Shown: one piece after another, positions 10,393 to 25,841 of the stretch
How positions within the stretch are numbered: the stretch's first letter is position 1
Layout: each line of letters begins with the position of its first letter
DNA from: Channallabes apus
Lineage: Eukaryota; Chordata; Actinopteri; Siluriformes; Clariidae
Assembly (NCBI GenBank): GCA_030522415.1
Contig: CM060118.1
Location: 20,412,151 to 20,476,150, forward strand
Reading direction: 5' to 3'
Length of the DNA: 64,000 bases
Translations under genes and position numbers: made by a program
The notes under the pieces: generated by a model
Told to the model about the DNA's origin: nothing
Databases searched by the model: none
The model's input: the letters and a program-made list of their open reading frames with translations, nothing else

Positions 10393-11918
10393 AGCTAAGA
10401 AATATACTTTAAATGTGAACGTGAATGGCATGACACTGAGTCATTATAGTGTAGACAGGGAAGTTGGAGATATATTCAGATAGCCGGATAACCTGCCTTG
10501 TGATGGTTAAAAATACAACATAAACACACTACGCCTACATGCAAGACATATTACTTTGTATCTGTAGGTTGCATTTCAGAGAAAAAAAAATGCCTGATTT
10601 CATTTATCCCAGATGCTCTGAAAGATATGTCTAATGCTTCATTATGATGGAAGTTGGTTCCACCATGTCCAGCTGGACATGATATGGATGTTGAGATGAT
10701 ACGCTTCTAATTCTTTGTTCACCACAATAGTAGGACACATTCAACAAAACAAGGTTTGAAAAAGAATTACTGTCTATATGAAACTCATGAATTATTGGAA
10801 AATGTCAAATCTGAGCTGGCGCACATGCATGCTACGTTCCCCAATGGTTTATGTCATGTTAAACCAAGTGCTTTGATCTGTAGCTAGCAAAAATGGGACT
10901 AGAAGAAAATCAGGTGTTAATTAACTGCTGTTATTTGTCTCTGAAATGCAACCTAAGGTAAACAGCACTGCTTCAGGAACTGTCCCATGGCCTTGGCTAG
11001 CTCCACAAATCAGCACTTTCCCCACTCAGAAAATCATTAGCAGCCTCCTGATGGAAAAAATGCCTACCATACACCAACAAAAGCAGCTGATAATTTTTCT
11101 TTGCACACATTCATTATCCCATTTATGAAGAAACAAAGGCAAATCAAGATAAAGGCAGAGGCTCTAGATCATTCAATGGCACCAGACAGGAAGCTGCTTT
11201 ATACCTAATGTGATTTTGTCAGCAATGTGTAGTCACATTACCATGCATATGGTATAAAGTGGTATGAATTACATTTCAGTTATGTAGAACTACGTACGAA
11301 CTGTTCGTAATGCGCCAAATGTTTTATTGCACTTTTTGCACTCCTCTGTATCACGTTTCGTCGACAACCCTATGTCTGCTTATGAATGAGAGGAAGGATT
11401 TGTTCTCTATTCATGTATGAGTTTTTTTCTGAAATATACAGCTTCTGGCCTAATCACAAACACAGACTGACACAGCACGGGATATCTAACGTAGCCTGCA
11501 GCAATGGTTGGACATAATACCAATAATGAGTAAAAGAGTCTAACATGTTGTAGTTTAATCACTTTAACGACCTCTTTTTTAAGATCCACGTTATTACTAG
11601 AGATACGTTTGCAAAAAACTTTGAAAATTTAATGTAAGGTGTGTGTGCATAATATTTGATTTGAAAATGTTCATAAATAACTAAAGTTTAATTTAAAAAT
11701 GGTCATTATTAACTAAGGACATTGCCATAAAGGCACCTTGATTCTCTTACGATATCTCCATAATGGGATGGTGTTGTATGAAAATAAAGCAAAACTAGAC
11801 AGCCAAAAGAGAATGAAGGGATGACCCTATTTCTCATCATTGCAACTGCTGAAGCACTATTTCTGCTACAGTCTTCAATTTGCCACGCCACTCACCTGGA
11901 AACACATGGCAAAAACAG
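10393..11918. other. Intergenic DNA, nothing recognised
   Basis: AT-rich sequence downstream (3' side) of the visible CCDC85 exons, possibly inside that gene's intron 2. No exon, RNA gene or repeat boundary could be supported. Confidence 0.45.
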
Positions 11919-12113
11919 TGGTGTCCACTCCTGGTCCTGCTGGGTTGTATTGTCCTCAGGTTTTTGTTGTTGCCTCTGTACTTTATGGTGTGTAATTGCT
12001 TACAGTTCCCTCTGTTGAGCTCCAGTGCATAAAAGACTTCCAAGAAATAATAGCACAGGTAGCTAAAGCCTGTTCAAATCATGGCCCTTGAGAACCACGA
12101 CTGGACACCACCG
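11919..12113 (+). mobile_element. Small MITE remnant with GTGGTGTCCA ends
   Basis: The left side reads CAGTGGTGTCCACTCCTGG and the right side inverted reads CGGTGGTGTCCAGTCGTGG, a familiar hAT-MITE terminus in fish. No convincing 8-bp duplication was found. Confidence 0.45.
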
Positions 12114-12314
12114 ACATTTACCAGCCCTGCTCTACCTCCTCAAGGCCCCCGTGTGAGCTGAGTGAGCAAAAACTAAATGCAAAAACTAAATGCCGACCAC
12201 TGCATAATGTATAAGATGACTTAGCGCCTGGCTATAGGGCGTTATATGTTGAAACTGATTCCCTCCATGGTGACCATGTAGTGTACTGAAACAGGCCTCC
12301 GTGTGTGGGTGCTA

Positions 12315-15100
<2,786 letters not shown>

Positions 15101-15101
15101 G

Positions 15102-15137
<36 letters not shown>

Positions 15138-15138
15138 T
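15102..15138. repeat. (CT)n(AC)n compound microsatellite
   Basis: A CTCTCT run changes directly into an ACACAC run, at the upstream border of the CCDC85 promoter region. Confidence 0.9.
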
Positions 15139-15344
15139 ACACGCACAATTCTTACACGCCTACTTTGCCCTAATAGAGAGGACCAGCACTTTTTGTTGTC
15201 GAGCTCCATCTGCTGTTTTTATTGGGCAAAACTGACTTTTTAAATGTTGTTTAATTTGTAAGTTATTTTTAATAGTGCAAAGTAAAAAAAAAAAAAGATA
15301 TATCATGAATGCATAGATAACAGAGTAAAGAAAAAATAAGATAA

Positions 15345-15735
15345 ACTATACGGACAAAAGTATTTGGCCAATCCTGCAAAGAAATTGTATCCCCCAATAC
15401 ATATACATCAATATGTAATTTTGCAGCTATAACAGCTTCTTGGAAGACTGTCTACAAGATTATGGAGTGTTTCTGTGGGAATTTGTGCCCATTCATTTTG
15501 TAGGGCATTCATGAGGTCAGGATGTTAGACAAGAAGGCCGCGCATGCAATCTTTGTTCCAGGTTATCCCAAAGGTGCTCGATGGGGTTAATGTCAGGGCT
15601 CTGTGAGGGCCAGTCAAGTTCTACTGCACCAAACTCATCAAACCATATATTTATAGTCCTTGTGCACTAGGGTACAATCATGCGGAAATAGAAAAGGGCT
15701 CCTTGTCCCCTGGGATACTGGCTCCAAACATGTAT
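15345..15735 (-). mobile_element. Tc1-like transposon remnant (minus)
   Basis: It starts with a TIR-like CTATACGGACAAAAGTATT. The minus strand then reads INPIEHLWDN and further Tc1 transposase C-terminal pieces interrupted by stops. The other end is lost; an (A)AAT-rich region follows. Confidence 0.65.
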
Positions 15736-15754
15736 AGGATAAGCAGTATATAGG

Positions 15755-15791
15755 AGGAATGAATAAATGAATAAATAAATTCATGAATGAA

Positions 15792-15829
<38 letters not shown>
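15755..15829. repeat. (AAAT)n and (AAT)n microsatellite
   Basis: A short AAAT run followed by about twelve AAT units. Confidence 0.9.
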
Positions 15830-15830
<1 letters not shown>

Positions 15831-15974
15831 TGCATGTTTTTGTCCATCAAATTCTATTCGTGATGTGGTCTGTGGAGAAATTAACAGCTTTTCCATCTTT
15901 TTTTTACATGGTAAAATTATTACATGTAATAATGTGTAAAAAGGTAGTGCCCCCCCCCCCCCATCTCTCTCTAT

Positions 15975-16380
15975 AGTATACAGTGTATACTAAAAGAGCT
16001 GTGCATGCAAGACGACCACAGAATATTACAGAACTAGAGGCCTTTTTCAAGGAAGAATGGGAGAAAATCCCAAGTACTGTACAACAATTGAAAGATTTTT
16101 AGCTGGATATAAAAAGCGTTTGCAAGCTGTGATATCTGCCAAAGGAGGTGTTACTATGTACTGATTATGTACAATAGGGTGCCTAAACTTTTGCACAGTG
16201 CTATAATAATGTTTTTATTTTTGTTCAATTTATGGCATAAGAAGTAACTATGCATCAGTTTTTGCTGAAAATATTGAGCATTTTTTCCATTTCCAAGAGA
16301 GACTTGGATTTTTTTTCATTTAAAAAAATCACCAAAATCTTTTATTTTTCAAGGGGTGCCCAAATTTTTGCATAAGACTA
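15975..16380 (+). mobile_element. Tc1-like transposon remnant (plus), 3' end
   Basis: The transposase C-terminus is readable (RAVHARRPQNITELEAFFK, EEWEKIPSTVQQL, then broken). The 3' non-coding part ends GTGCCCAAATTTTTGCATAAGAC, a common Tc1-type terminal repeat. The 5' part is missing. A run of 12 or so C residues lies just upstream near 15951. Confidence 0.65.
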
Positions 16381-16399
16381 TAATCATTGTTAGACGTAG

Positions 16400-16900
16400 A
16401 GTGGGTGAACGTATGGTTCCTTAAAGTGTGGTTCCCATTGTGAAGCATGGAAAAGGATGTGTGATTTATCTGGGTGCTTTGCTGTGACACTGTTGGTGAC
16501 TTAGTCAAAATTGAAGGGACACTTACCCAACATGAATCCATTTTGCAGTCACATGCCATCCCATCTGGTTTGTAGTAGTGGGACAATTATTTGTTTTCCA
16601 ACAGGACAGTGACCCAAACACACCTCTAGGTAAAGTAAGAGCTAAGCAAGAAGGAAAATAATGGAGTGCATCAGATGACCTGGCTTCCACAATCACCTAC
16701 TGTAATCTAGATCCAACTGAGATGGTTTAGGATGAGTCACACCAGAGAGTGAAGTAAAATCAGCCAACAAGTACTCAACATCTCTGTGAGCTGCATCAAA
16801 ATTGTCAGAAAACCATTCCAGGTGGCTACCTCATGAGGCTGACTGAGAGAATGACAAGAGTGTGCAAAGCTGTCATCAAAGAAAAGGTGCAAAAAATATA
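16400..16900 (+). mobile_element. Tc1-like transposase remnant (plus)
   Basis: Read across frames it gives VKHG-, FQQDSDPKH, QRVK, a QPTSTQHLCELHQ stretch, then KTIPGGYLMRLTERM and VCKAVIKEK. These are in the order of the C-terminal half of a Tc1 transposase with the second catalytic aspartate (QQDSDPKH). Stops are frequent. No terminal repeats were identified. Confidence 0.65.
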
Positions 16901-16910
16901 AAACATATTC

Positions 16911-18512
16911 TGGGTTATTTCACACAATATTGTCGACAACATAATTCCATATTTTATTTGTCGTAATGACATTGTCCTCTATATGAAAATACAATATTGA
17001 AAACAATAAAAAATAAAGCAAAAACATTAAATAAGAAAATGTGTAATCATTGACACTAAGGCCACAGACAGTCATCAGAAAAAAGGCTGGCTGTCTACAG
17101 AGTGATGTACAGAAGCATTTTCATGGAAAGTTGATTGGAAGGAATATTTTGTGCATTTTGTTTAGGTCCAGTGGTGTTAAATAGCACAAATGGCTAAATA
17201 TTTTGTCTAAATTGTTTTTAGTTATATCATAGTGAATTTTGTATGATCATGCAGAAGTCTACAACTCCATCTCATAGTTTTTTTATTACAAATGGACAAA
17301 TCAGCCTGCAGCTGTGTTTATGGTTATTTAAGTGTGCAATTTCCTGTCAGTAATTTGTTGGTTGAGTTTAAATAATAGACTGTGACAAGGCTCTTGAGAA
17401 GGAAGATAGGCACAGGTGGTTGATGTGAGTCAACATTTTTATTCTTTTTCTTGTTGTGGAGAAATAACTACCCTTCAGTGTTTTGCAATATCTCTTGCCT
17501 GCTTTCCTTGCTTGGTCTTCATAGCTTCTGTCGACTCACTGCAACAGACAAAACAGTAATTAGACATTCTCACCAGGTGTGCATTCCTTCCCACTCACTT
17601 GACCATCATTCTCTTTACAGACCGGTTTCCTACCACGTCCCCGACACCATACACATATTGCAAACTCATGCTTTGATTGTCTTTTTCTAGTGAGTCACTG
17701 GCAGCAAAGGGACAAAAAAGTGTTTTGTTTCACACAAAATGTTATTACAAATACTGATTACGGTCAAGAGAAGTATTAGAAGCCATACAAAACTTCAGTT
17801 TTCATCAACCTCATCCTCTGCTAGTTTCAGTTTTATTTGATGACAATTAGGGAACAAAATGGACAGAACCAGACAAAGCAGACACAAAAGCTTCCCGGTG
17901 TGAGCTTCTCATGTCCCTTGTAGGCTAATCGAGGTGGTCTGATTTTATTCCTCTGAGTAATTAATTAATCAACATCCATATTGCAATAATTTTTCACAGA
18001 ACGTATTGCAGATGTTAAGCTACACATGTATGTCATTTATTACTATTATAACAATAACATAATGTAAATATAATATTAGTGAAATACAGTATTAGTGTAT
18101 TATAGTATTAGTATTATAATATTAGTATAGTATTAGGGTAATATGTACAGTAGTTTAGTCATGGCAGCTGCTGTTCTGCAAAACCAATAGTTGTGCTATA
18201 CAATCACAGGACAGAAAGAAGCATTATGATTGACTTGCCAAAATGTATGCTCAAAATGTGGCCACTACATGTTGTGATTTCCTTAGAAGTTTATACTGTA
18301 GCTTCTAAGATATGTTTTTATATGGTTCTCCAATTAAACATTTTTGTGAGACACAACCTTGTGTGCCAGGGAAAAATAATTTTTCCAGAGTCCAAACATG
18401 GTGTTTATCTTGTTCGTTTAACTTTCATGTGTCTTTAAATTAATGTAACTTAAATTTACAATTAGTAATCTGGATTTGTGAACTTTGTTATAACCTTAGG
18501 GGTTCACAGAGG
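16911..18512. other. AT-rich intergenic DNA, nothing recognised
   Basis: No ORF with recognisable motifs, no transposon ends and no RNA gene could be supported. Short ATTAGTATTA repeats occur around 18070-18140. Confidence 0.5.
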
Positions 18513-18835
18513 TACAGTCATGTTCAAAAGTTATTACCCCCTCTTTTAATTCTATGTGTTTTTGTGTGAAAACATAATTAAAATAATCTGATCTTATAGG
18601 GTCTTAGTATTAGGGAAATGCAACCTCAGATGAACAACAACGTATACTGTAGCATTTTTACTGCACCATTATTTATTTTACAAAAGTTAAGCCAAAAAAA
18701 AACATGTAGGCAAAACTAAGCACGCTCTTACTGTTTCCACAGGAACACATTCACATTATATGCCTCAGCAAAACCAGATGAGAAAAAACAGCTACTAAAG
18801 TTGAGCAATGTGTGAAGGACATACTGTAAAAGACT

Positions 18836-19520
18836 GAATGTAAATTGACTTCCTTCTGCTTAATCCTGATAAGACAGAAGTTCTAGTCATAGGACCACAT
18901 AAAGCTAGAAGCAAGCTTTTTGATTACACTGTAACTTGTTTGGTCTTTTTATTCCATCAAGTGCAAGAGTAAAAGACCCCAGTATTATTATAGATTCCAG
19001 TCTTTCATTTGAAGCACATGTAGATAATGTTACCATGATAGCATTTTTTCACCTCAGAAATATTGCCAAGATAAGGAATATGTTGTCGCTAAACGATGCA
19101 GAAAAACTAGTTAATTGACTATGGACTATTGCAGCGCCTTACTGTCTGGTTGTTCTACTAGGTGCATAAACAAGCTTCAATTAATTTACTGTATAATGTA
19201 ACAGCGAAAGTGCTCGCTAGAACCATGAAGATATGAGCATGTTGTTCCTATCTTATCCACACTGCATTGGCTCCCTGTGAAATTTCTCATCAATTTTAAA
19301 ATACTACTTTTGATGTATAAAGCATGAAATGGTTGTCGATCAAAGGATGCAGGCTGCTTGTTAGTACCATGTATTATGAAAACTACAGCAGGTGGCATAG
19401 TTTTTTCTTACAGAGCCCCAAATTTATGGAATAGTCTCCCAATTAATGTTCAGGACTCAGACACAGTCTCAGTGTTTAAGTTTAGGCTAAAAACCTATTT
19501 ATTTAGCCAAGCACTTTTCT
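18836..19520 (+). pseudogene. L2-like reverse transcriptase, C-terminal remnant
   Basis: Readable segments are LLLNPDKTEVLVIGPHKAR, then SARVKDPSIIIDSSLSFEAH, then FFHLRNIAKIRNMLSLNDAE, then a decayed stretch, ending in PKFMEH and LFI-type motifs that correspond to PKLWNSLP...KTYLF in the better copy at 43797-44050. Frameshifts and stops are present. The catalytic YxDD box is upstream of the truncation. Confidence 0.75.
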
Positions 19521-20696
19521 AAATAGATTTGCCTTAGGTAAAGGAGCGGATCTGGGGGACTCATGGACATAGAATATTATGGTTAACTGATATGTTTAGA
19601 TGCTGTCTTCCCCACTCTTATTGATCACTCAGGTTTGTTGACAGTGAAGTGATTGGTTGCTTTACATCTCAGGAAGCCCTCATGTCCGTGTTACCTTCTG
19701 GCTCTCCCTTTTAGTTATGCTGTCATAGTTAGTCCTGCCGGAGTCTCTGCTTGCACTCTAAACTAAATATACTGCACATTCCCCTTATACATTATGTGAC
19801 TATGGGCATACCTAACTATCCCTCTCTCTCTTTCCCTCTCCCTGTCTCTCTGTCGAGCTACACACACTGAAAAAAGTGAAACTTCTGTGTCATTGATACA
19901 AAGTATGTTTCTATATTGATCTGATGGAAATTTTTGATTGGCAGCACTGGCAGCAATTTGACACGTTGATTTAACATTACTACAAGTTAATGTACAACAG
20001 TACACAAGTCGACTGATTAAATTAACCATGTAAATTAAATAAAGTGTGAAATAAAACATGAAAACAGTAAATTATTTACATATATAATTATTAAACAACC
20101 TTCCAGTTTGCTTGTTAGTAGTAGCATGGATTAATGGGCGGAGCACTGTCCCACTTTCAGCTAGTGTTTACACAGACCAACAAGCTGAGGTTAGCCATTA
20201 CTATGTCATGAATGAAGTTTAAAAGTAAACATGAAATCTTTATTCACTTTTGTGTTTACAGGTCTGTTAGTTTTTCTGAAAGGACATTATTTTACGCATA
20301 CTGCAGAAAATAAGTCCCAGAATGCACAAATAAAAATATTATGTGGATAAATTTTGAAATGGAAATCATACAATAGAATTGCTGTGAATTTAGTAAATGT
20401 CAGTGTAATCTAAATATCCTAAAATAAACTCCCTCAAAATGACGGAGTACTGAAAATTAGTAGTTGAATTACAGTATCTGACAATATCAGAGAATAATTT
20501 CAATTATCCTGCAAAACTGAATTATGTTCTTGGGTTTATTGTACTATCAGTAGTGAGTACTTGCAAAGCAATAAAATTCAGTTATTTTAAAGGTGTGTGT
20601 GTGGGGGGGGGGATTCTTTCTATACACACTGTAATTAAGATTTGCTAAGAACTTGAGCCAGTTCCAGTTCAATTTGTGGTTATTCTTTTTTTTAAG

Positions 20697-22991
20697 ATCA
20701 GTAATGAGTTTCTGAGAATTATAACTGCTCTACTTCAAGCAAGATTGCTGGTTTCCTTGGACAAGCAACATTACAAATTAATTGAGATCATAAGAAACAA
20801 GGGAGGAATGGTCAGAGTGAAGACCAGAGATATACTCTTCATCTTCAAGTTCTTGATCTGGTATGTACTTGCTCAAAAAAGCAGAAGTTAGCTTGGTGTA
20901 AAATGTAATATTGTACAGTAAATGGAAGCCACAGGACCCGAGCAAGGCATCCAAATCAAGTTGGCTGTGACGCAATAAATTATAACATAACTAGCAGAAT
21001 AAAACATTTTAGTTTAACTTTTTCACAGATTAGTGCTGTCTGAATACAGGTTTCGATGTCTGCCATGTTAATTTTATCGCTCTTCACAAGCCTAACATAA
21101 CCAACAATACTATGTTTGTTTTTACATTCCCAGAACCTGGAGGTGAATGTATGAAGAGAGTATCTCCTGAAATGTTTTATGGTGTATTTAGTGGAAGATG
21201 TGGACCAACTGATTAAGCACTGGTAAGCATTTGTTCATAAGGCATTTCAACCTTAGAACTGAAAAATGTTACTGAATTGATAAATTAGCATTGCTCAAAG
21301 ATCCAGGTGGCAGCTTGGTGGTGCTGGGGTTTGAACCTGTGAGCTTCCAATCAGTATACCAACATCCAAAAACCACACAACTAACCTCTGCCCCTTCATA
21401 TTCACAAATATGGTCAGTGGCATTATCAGCTGCAGCACAATCTTCACACAGGGCCATTATTTTTTTTAAATCATAGTATGTGTGAGGGTTGCCCACTAGA
21501 GGACAGTGTTTTTAGTTTGTAGTTTTTGTTCCTAGACTCAGTTTCCCAGAAGCCTCCTCTGTCAGGTGCCGTGGATGCTCACCTGAACTGAGGAGGCTCA
21601 TTAGCACTGTTATAAATACCTGTTTGTTCTGGGAAACTGGGTCGAGCATTAATTTCTGCTATGTGGGTTTTGATTTGTTCTGTTCTAGGTTGGTTTGATT
21701 ACAGTTGGCCTTTGGTTTCAGGAGCACTAAGTTGAGTTTGTTTGTATTGAAATGTCTTTGTCTTTGTGTCTCCTAGCAGGATTAGCCTCTAGGAGAATTA
21801 GCCCTTTGTGTTTACCCTTTTGTGTAAGTAACCCCCATTGCCTGATTAGCTCTTAGTCTGTTTAGGTACTAACATCTTTAGCCACTAACCTTTAGAGTTC
21901 TTAGTCTGTTTCATACCTTGTCTGTTCATTCCCTTGTGTCTCAGGCTACTGGCCTGTTTTGCCATTAGTCTGATTAGCTATGAGCTAGCTTAGCAGCTAA
22001 TGTGCAGCACAGCCAGTAGACCTAGCCAAGCCTGTCTTGTGTTTGTTTATCCCTTGCATGCATAGTCCCTTGTGTTTAGTCCTCTAGGCTGTTTAGTATG
22101 TCTTGTCTCGTCCAGTTTGTATCCCCATGTCTGTACTGTATTAGATCGTATAATCCCGAGTCTGTGTTTGTGTTTTGAGTTTCGTTTCTTAGTATGCTCC
22201 ATGTTTTTAGCCAACTTCCTTAGTTCATGTTTTGTTCATGTTTGCTTTTTGTTTGTTTGATTCTCATTAAAGACTGTTTCACTGCATCCCCTCTGCATTT
22301 ATGCCTCAACACCAAGCCCACAGTCCAACATCATAACAGAACGTGACCGTATGTATTAACTTTAGTTGCATGCATGCTCCTAAACCTTGTGGAAAGACTT
22401 CACAGAAGAGTTGAAGCTGTTATACTAGCTGCAAAAGGCCAACATCATATTAAACCCTATGGATTAAGAAGTGGATGTTACTCAAGTTTATACTGTATGC
22501 ATGTGAAGGCAGGCGAGCCAATACTTTTGGCAATATAATGTAATATATAATCTGTGTGTACTGTATGTATGTCAGTTGTTTTTGCCTATTTGATGTAATT
22601 ACATTTAACTTGATGCCCCTTAATCCTAGGAGGGTTCTTTTTTTTTTTTTTGGCACTCGTAGGGAGCATTAAGTGATTTTTACTTGCATACATCAGACAC
22701 TGTTTTGCCAAATAGAGCAACTTGTCTAACAAATGTCCTTTCTTTTATTAGGCTGTTCAGAAAGATGAAGCTCAGGCAGAACTTGTGAGGTGCGTGATGG
22801 CCCTGCTTGTCCTCAGGTACAGTAGGAAGAGGACTGTCTTTAGCCACCACATGAAATCGGGATTGTGACTTACTGAGTTTCTATCAGCCGCACATGAATG
22901 TTCCATGTTTGGCCTCATCTATGTGCTAAACTTGAGCTATCTTGGTGAGCTCAAACACACTTGTAGCCTCATTATTGACAATAAAATATAA
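20697..22991 (+). pseudogene. Decayed multi-exon gene fragment of a multicopy fish protein family
   Basis: Four exon-like blocks lie in order. Block a (20697-20860), after a T-run plus AAG and before GTATGT, reads ISNEFLRIITALLQARLLVS then LDKQHYKLIEIIRNKGGM. Block b (21134-21222), between CCCAG and GTAAGC, reads REYLLKCFMVYLVEDVDQ after an in-frame stop. Block c (22752-22816), between TTATTAG and GTACAG, reads AVQKDEAQAELVRCVMALL. Block d (22888-22991), after CTATCAG, reads CSMFGLIYVLNLSYLGELKH and then a stop. The pattern matches, from memory, uncharacterised multicopy teleost proteins often labelled SAM-domain-containing. Phases do not join cleanly, so it is not functional. The function is unknown. 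The LTR at 21481-22338 interrupts the b-c intron. Confidence 0.5.
21481..22338 (+). mobile_element. Probable solo LTR
   Basis: It starts TGTGAGGGTT and ends CATCATAACA. It contains TATAAATACC at about 21611 and an ATTAAAGA polyadenylation-like signal at about 22267. The 10 bp after it (GAACGTGACC) look like the leader following a gypsy-type LTR, and GTATG occurs both at 21476-21480 and after that leader at 22349-22353. An LTR plus part of a leader between duplicated GTATG is unusual, so the right boundary is uncertain. Confidence 0.45.
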
Positions 22992-25582
22992 AATTTTGGT
23001 CACTTTGTCAAACAATTGTCAGATTTTCACATGGTTAGCAAATGGGTTTATACAGTTCTTAAGCTTAAGTTATTAAATGCATTATTTTATTTGTTTTCTG
23101 TCTTTTAAATCAAATTCAAATTTTATTTGTCACATAGTCATACACAGTACGAAATGCAGTGAAATGCTTGTATAAAAATTGCAGAAATAATAGTACAACA
23201 AAAAGAAAAGGTAATGTATGGTTTCAAGGATGGTAATACATGTTTTTGAGGATAACTTGTTTGTTCATGGTCTTCATTTATAAATGTTACTTCATTCATA
23301 AATGAACTTTTTTGGCATAGAGATGTACATTTCTTTATTTCAGAAAAAGACTATGTTGATTTTTATGTATAATTCATACGTAAAATTAAGTTTGTACGTA
23401 ATCACTTTTAACTTGAGAATAATGAAAGATTACTTTATTACTATAATTTACTCCTATTACTTTAATAATAATATTTTATTTATAAGCGCCTTTCATAATA
23501 CTCGAGGGCACTTTACAAAACAATCAACAAACAAATGATAAATACAAACAACCAAGCAACACAAAAAACAAGCATGTACAAAAATCAGTGAATTCAAGAA
23601 GAATAAGCTTTAGTGAATAGATAAGTTGAGTGCACTTTATACTACATGAATGTAATTTGTTTCTTTCAAGTTAAACATTAACCTAAATATAATGTTAAAT
23701 TAGGTTTTTCTAAAGTGATATAATCAAGTTGTTACAAAGTAGAAAAATAAGTATTACTGGTCTAAGGATGAATTTATTTTTTGCTTTGGGGAAACTTAAT
23801 GTATTTAATAAAAATTTGATTTGAGAGAAAGTAAAAAAAAATTGCTTGTAACAAATTGAAGCAATTTTTTAAAGTTGATCCAAAGTATAATTTTTCAGTG
23901 CATGTCGCTCCTGAGCTGCCAGTGATCCAGACTCCCTCTGCCCTTTGGACCTGTCTGACTCGTCTTGGTGCCCCGCTCCTGGTTGGAGATCTTGTCACAT
24001 GGATGCCCTGTGTGGTCTGCCAGGAAGGCGTGTGGTGACTGGCGGCGGTTCCACTTTACCACTAAGTCGGTCCTGGCCTCAGCTGATGCATCCAACTGTT
24101 TTCTGAGGATTCCAGTCGCTCAATAGTTCAGCACTGGAATTTCCTACAAGTCTACCTGAGCCTCCAATAACAAACTGGACTCCATTTAAACTTAGACATC
24201 AACTGTTATATTGAACTGCCAGCCGCCTAACACACAGTATGACCGCGTGTCAGGGTTTGACATTAACTTTTTTGCTCACTGGCCAATGTGGCTAGTGGAT
24301 TTCCGGAATCACTAGCCATTCAGCCTTTTTACTAGCCACAATTTTGATACCAGAAAATCAGTTTTTTCTTCGCCATGATACGTTAATGTTTGTTATATCT
24401 AGATTTACTTATAAATGACAGCATACACTGAATCACTATAGTAGTAGTCAAGTATTCAGTACTGTTAATAGCTCCCAATATAAAAACATGCAAACATGAA
24501 CAGTATATTCTGTTTATTGAACTTAAATTCAAGCCTCTTAACACATGAAGGTGAAAAATAACAGATTCAGTACAACTGAACTCATTATGATGTTAAAAAT
24601 ACAGCAACTCTGAACATTTATCATTTTAGTGTGTTATTGTGTGTACTATTACCAGGTATTATTATTCATTATGTATTATATCAGAATTCTGAGTTAGGAT
24701 AATGGACTTTGGTACAGGGGCGGACTGGCCATCTGGAGTACCGGGAGTTTTCCGGTGGGCCGCTGGACAGTGTGAGCCGGCCCAGTCAGTACAGAAATAT
24801 ATAAAAAAATGACGGAAACCATAATATTGCATCTCTTTCCTACTCCTATGAATGAGCACGTCAATCGCACGGACGCCGCCCACAAAGAACGTGTTGTTGC
24901 AGGAGAGAGAGGTTGATTTACGACAGCTGTTTACGGCAGTGTAGTCCAGTGCGGGAGATGCATTGTGGGTAATGAGGTCCGGTGTGTGTGAAGTTGAAGG
25001 CGAATACGAGATGTAAGTTGGGATATAGAGTCTGAGTTTTGTTTTCTTTTCATTAGTTTTTAGTTTGATTTAAGTGTGGGATCCACCCGAAAGTTTGTAC
25101 TAGAACCTGACAATGCAGCAAATTAAAGAACGGACATCGAGCAGTTTGTCCATCTCATCATTACATGAATTAACGGGCTGTTACGCTGCCCTGAGCAACA
25201 TTAAAAACAAAGCGGAGATGCTAATTGTGTTTGTTACTGAGCATGCGGATGTTTCGCCCTCCCTCAATATTAACTACACACTTTCACTTTTAATTTACAG
25301 AGGGAGAGTTATTGATCCTTTCTCGATACAGCGAATTTGTTTGAATAATTTCAATGAATGAATAGGTGGAAGAAGAAAAGGTGGAGCTGAAAAGTACACG
25401 AAAATAAGAAAAAGCTTTAGAGGTAAATGCTGTGAAATGCTTCAAATGAACAGATTCTGCCTTTGAAAAGGAGGAAGAAGAATACGCTGGCTCATTAAAG
25501 TGGAGATTAATTTTTAAAACCACATATTAGTATAAAAATATAACAAACAAAAATGTAAATAAAAATGTATCACTGAACATAT

Positions 25583-25822
25583 TGTGGCGTGGGCGGGGCT
25601 GGCGACCGCCGGCTTTGGGCCAGCATTATGTTTATGTTCACAATGGGTGGGATATTGGTTTTAGGTTAGCGGTTTCGGCCATGTTTAAGCATGTGGTATG
25701 CGTGCTTACCTGTGTGTATGTGTGTTGTGCTGAGATTAAAAAATTACTCCCAGTCATTACATTATGTAGCCACCAAGCTCGCTCGTCCTCCAAGATCCCT
25801 GCTAGCGTCGAAAAACGCTACA
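25583..25822 (+). repeat. 5' LTR of the Ty3/gypsy element
   Basis: 240 bp, TGTGGCGTGGGCGGG to AAAACGCTACA. It differs from the 3' LTR at 8 positions by eye (about 3.3%). A diverged relative stands alone at 45205-45474. Confidence 0.95.
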
Positions 25823-25823
25823 T

Positions 25824-25841
25824 TGGTGTCAGAAGTGGGAT
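25824..25841 (+). promoter_or_regulatory. Primer binding site, tRNA-Leu type
   Basis: TGGTGTCAGAAGTGGGAT begins one base after the LTR. It is complementary to CCA plus the acceptor end of vertebrate tRNA-Leu as I recall it (ATCCCACTTCTGACA). It primes minus-strand DNA synthesis. Confidence 0.8.

Larger units (their letters stand above)
19865..23900 (+). mobile_element. CACTG-ended (CACTA/EnSpm-like) element carrying gene-like exons
   Basis: The L2 3' UTR breaks at CTACACA and resumes at CATGTCG; comparison with the intact L2 copy leaves a 2-bp duplication CA. The inserted 4036 bp begins CACTGAAAAA and ends TTTTTCAGTG. CACTG termini with a 2-3 bp duplication are the signature of the CMC/EnSpm superfamily. 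No transposase is recognised. The interior holds spliced-gene-like fragments (20697-22991) and a probable LTR (21481-22338). Confidence 0.6.

Noticed and set aside
1..12300. Downstream exons of the CCDC85 gene
   Set aside because: I looked on the minus strand for the next conserved coiled-coil exon expected after YSGMN and did not find it; it may lie beyond the window.
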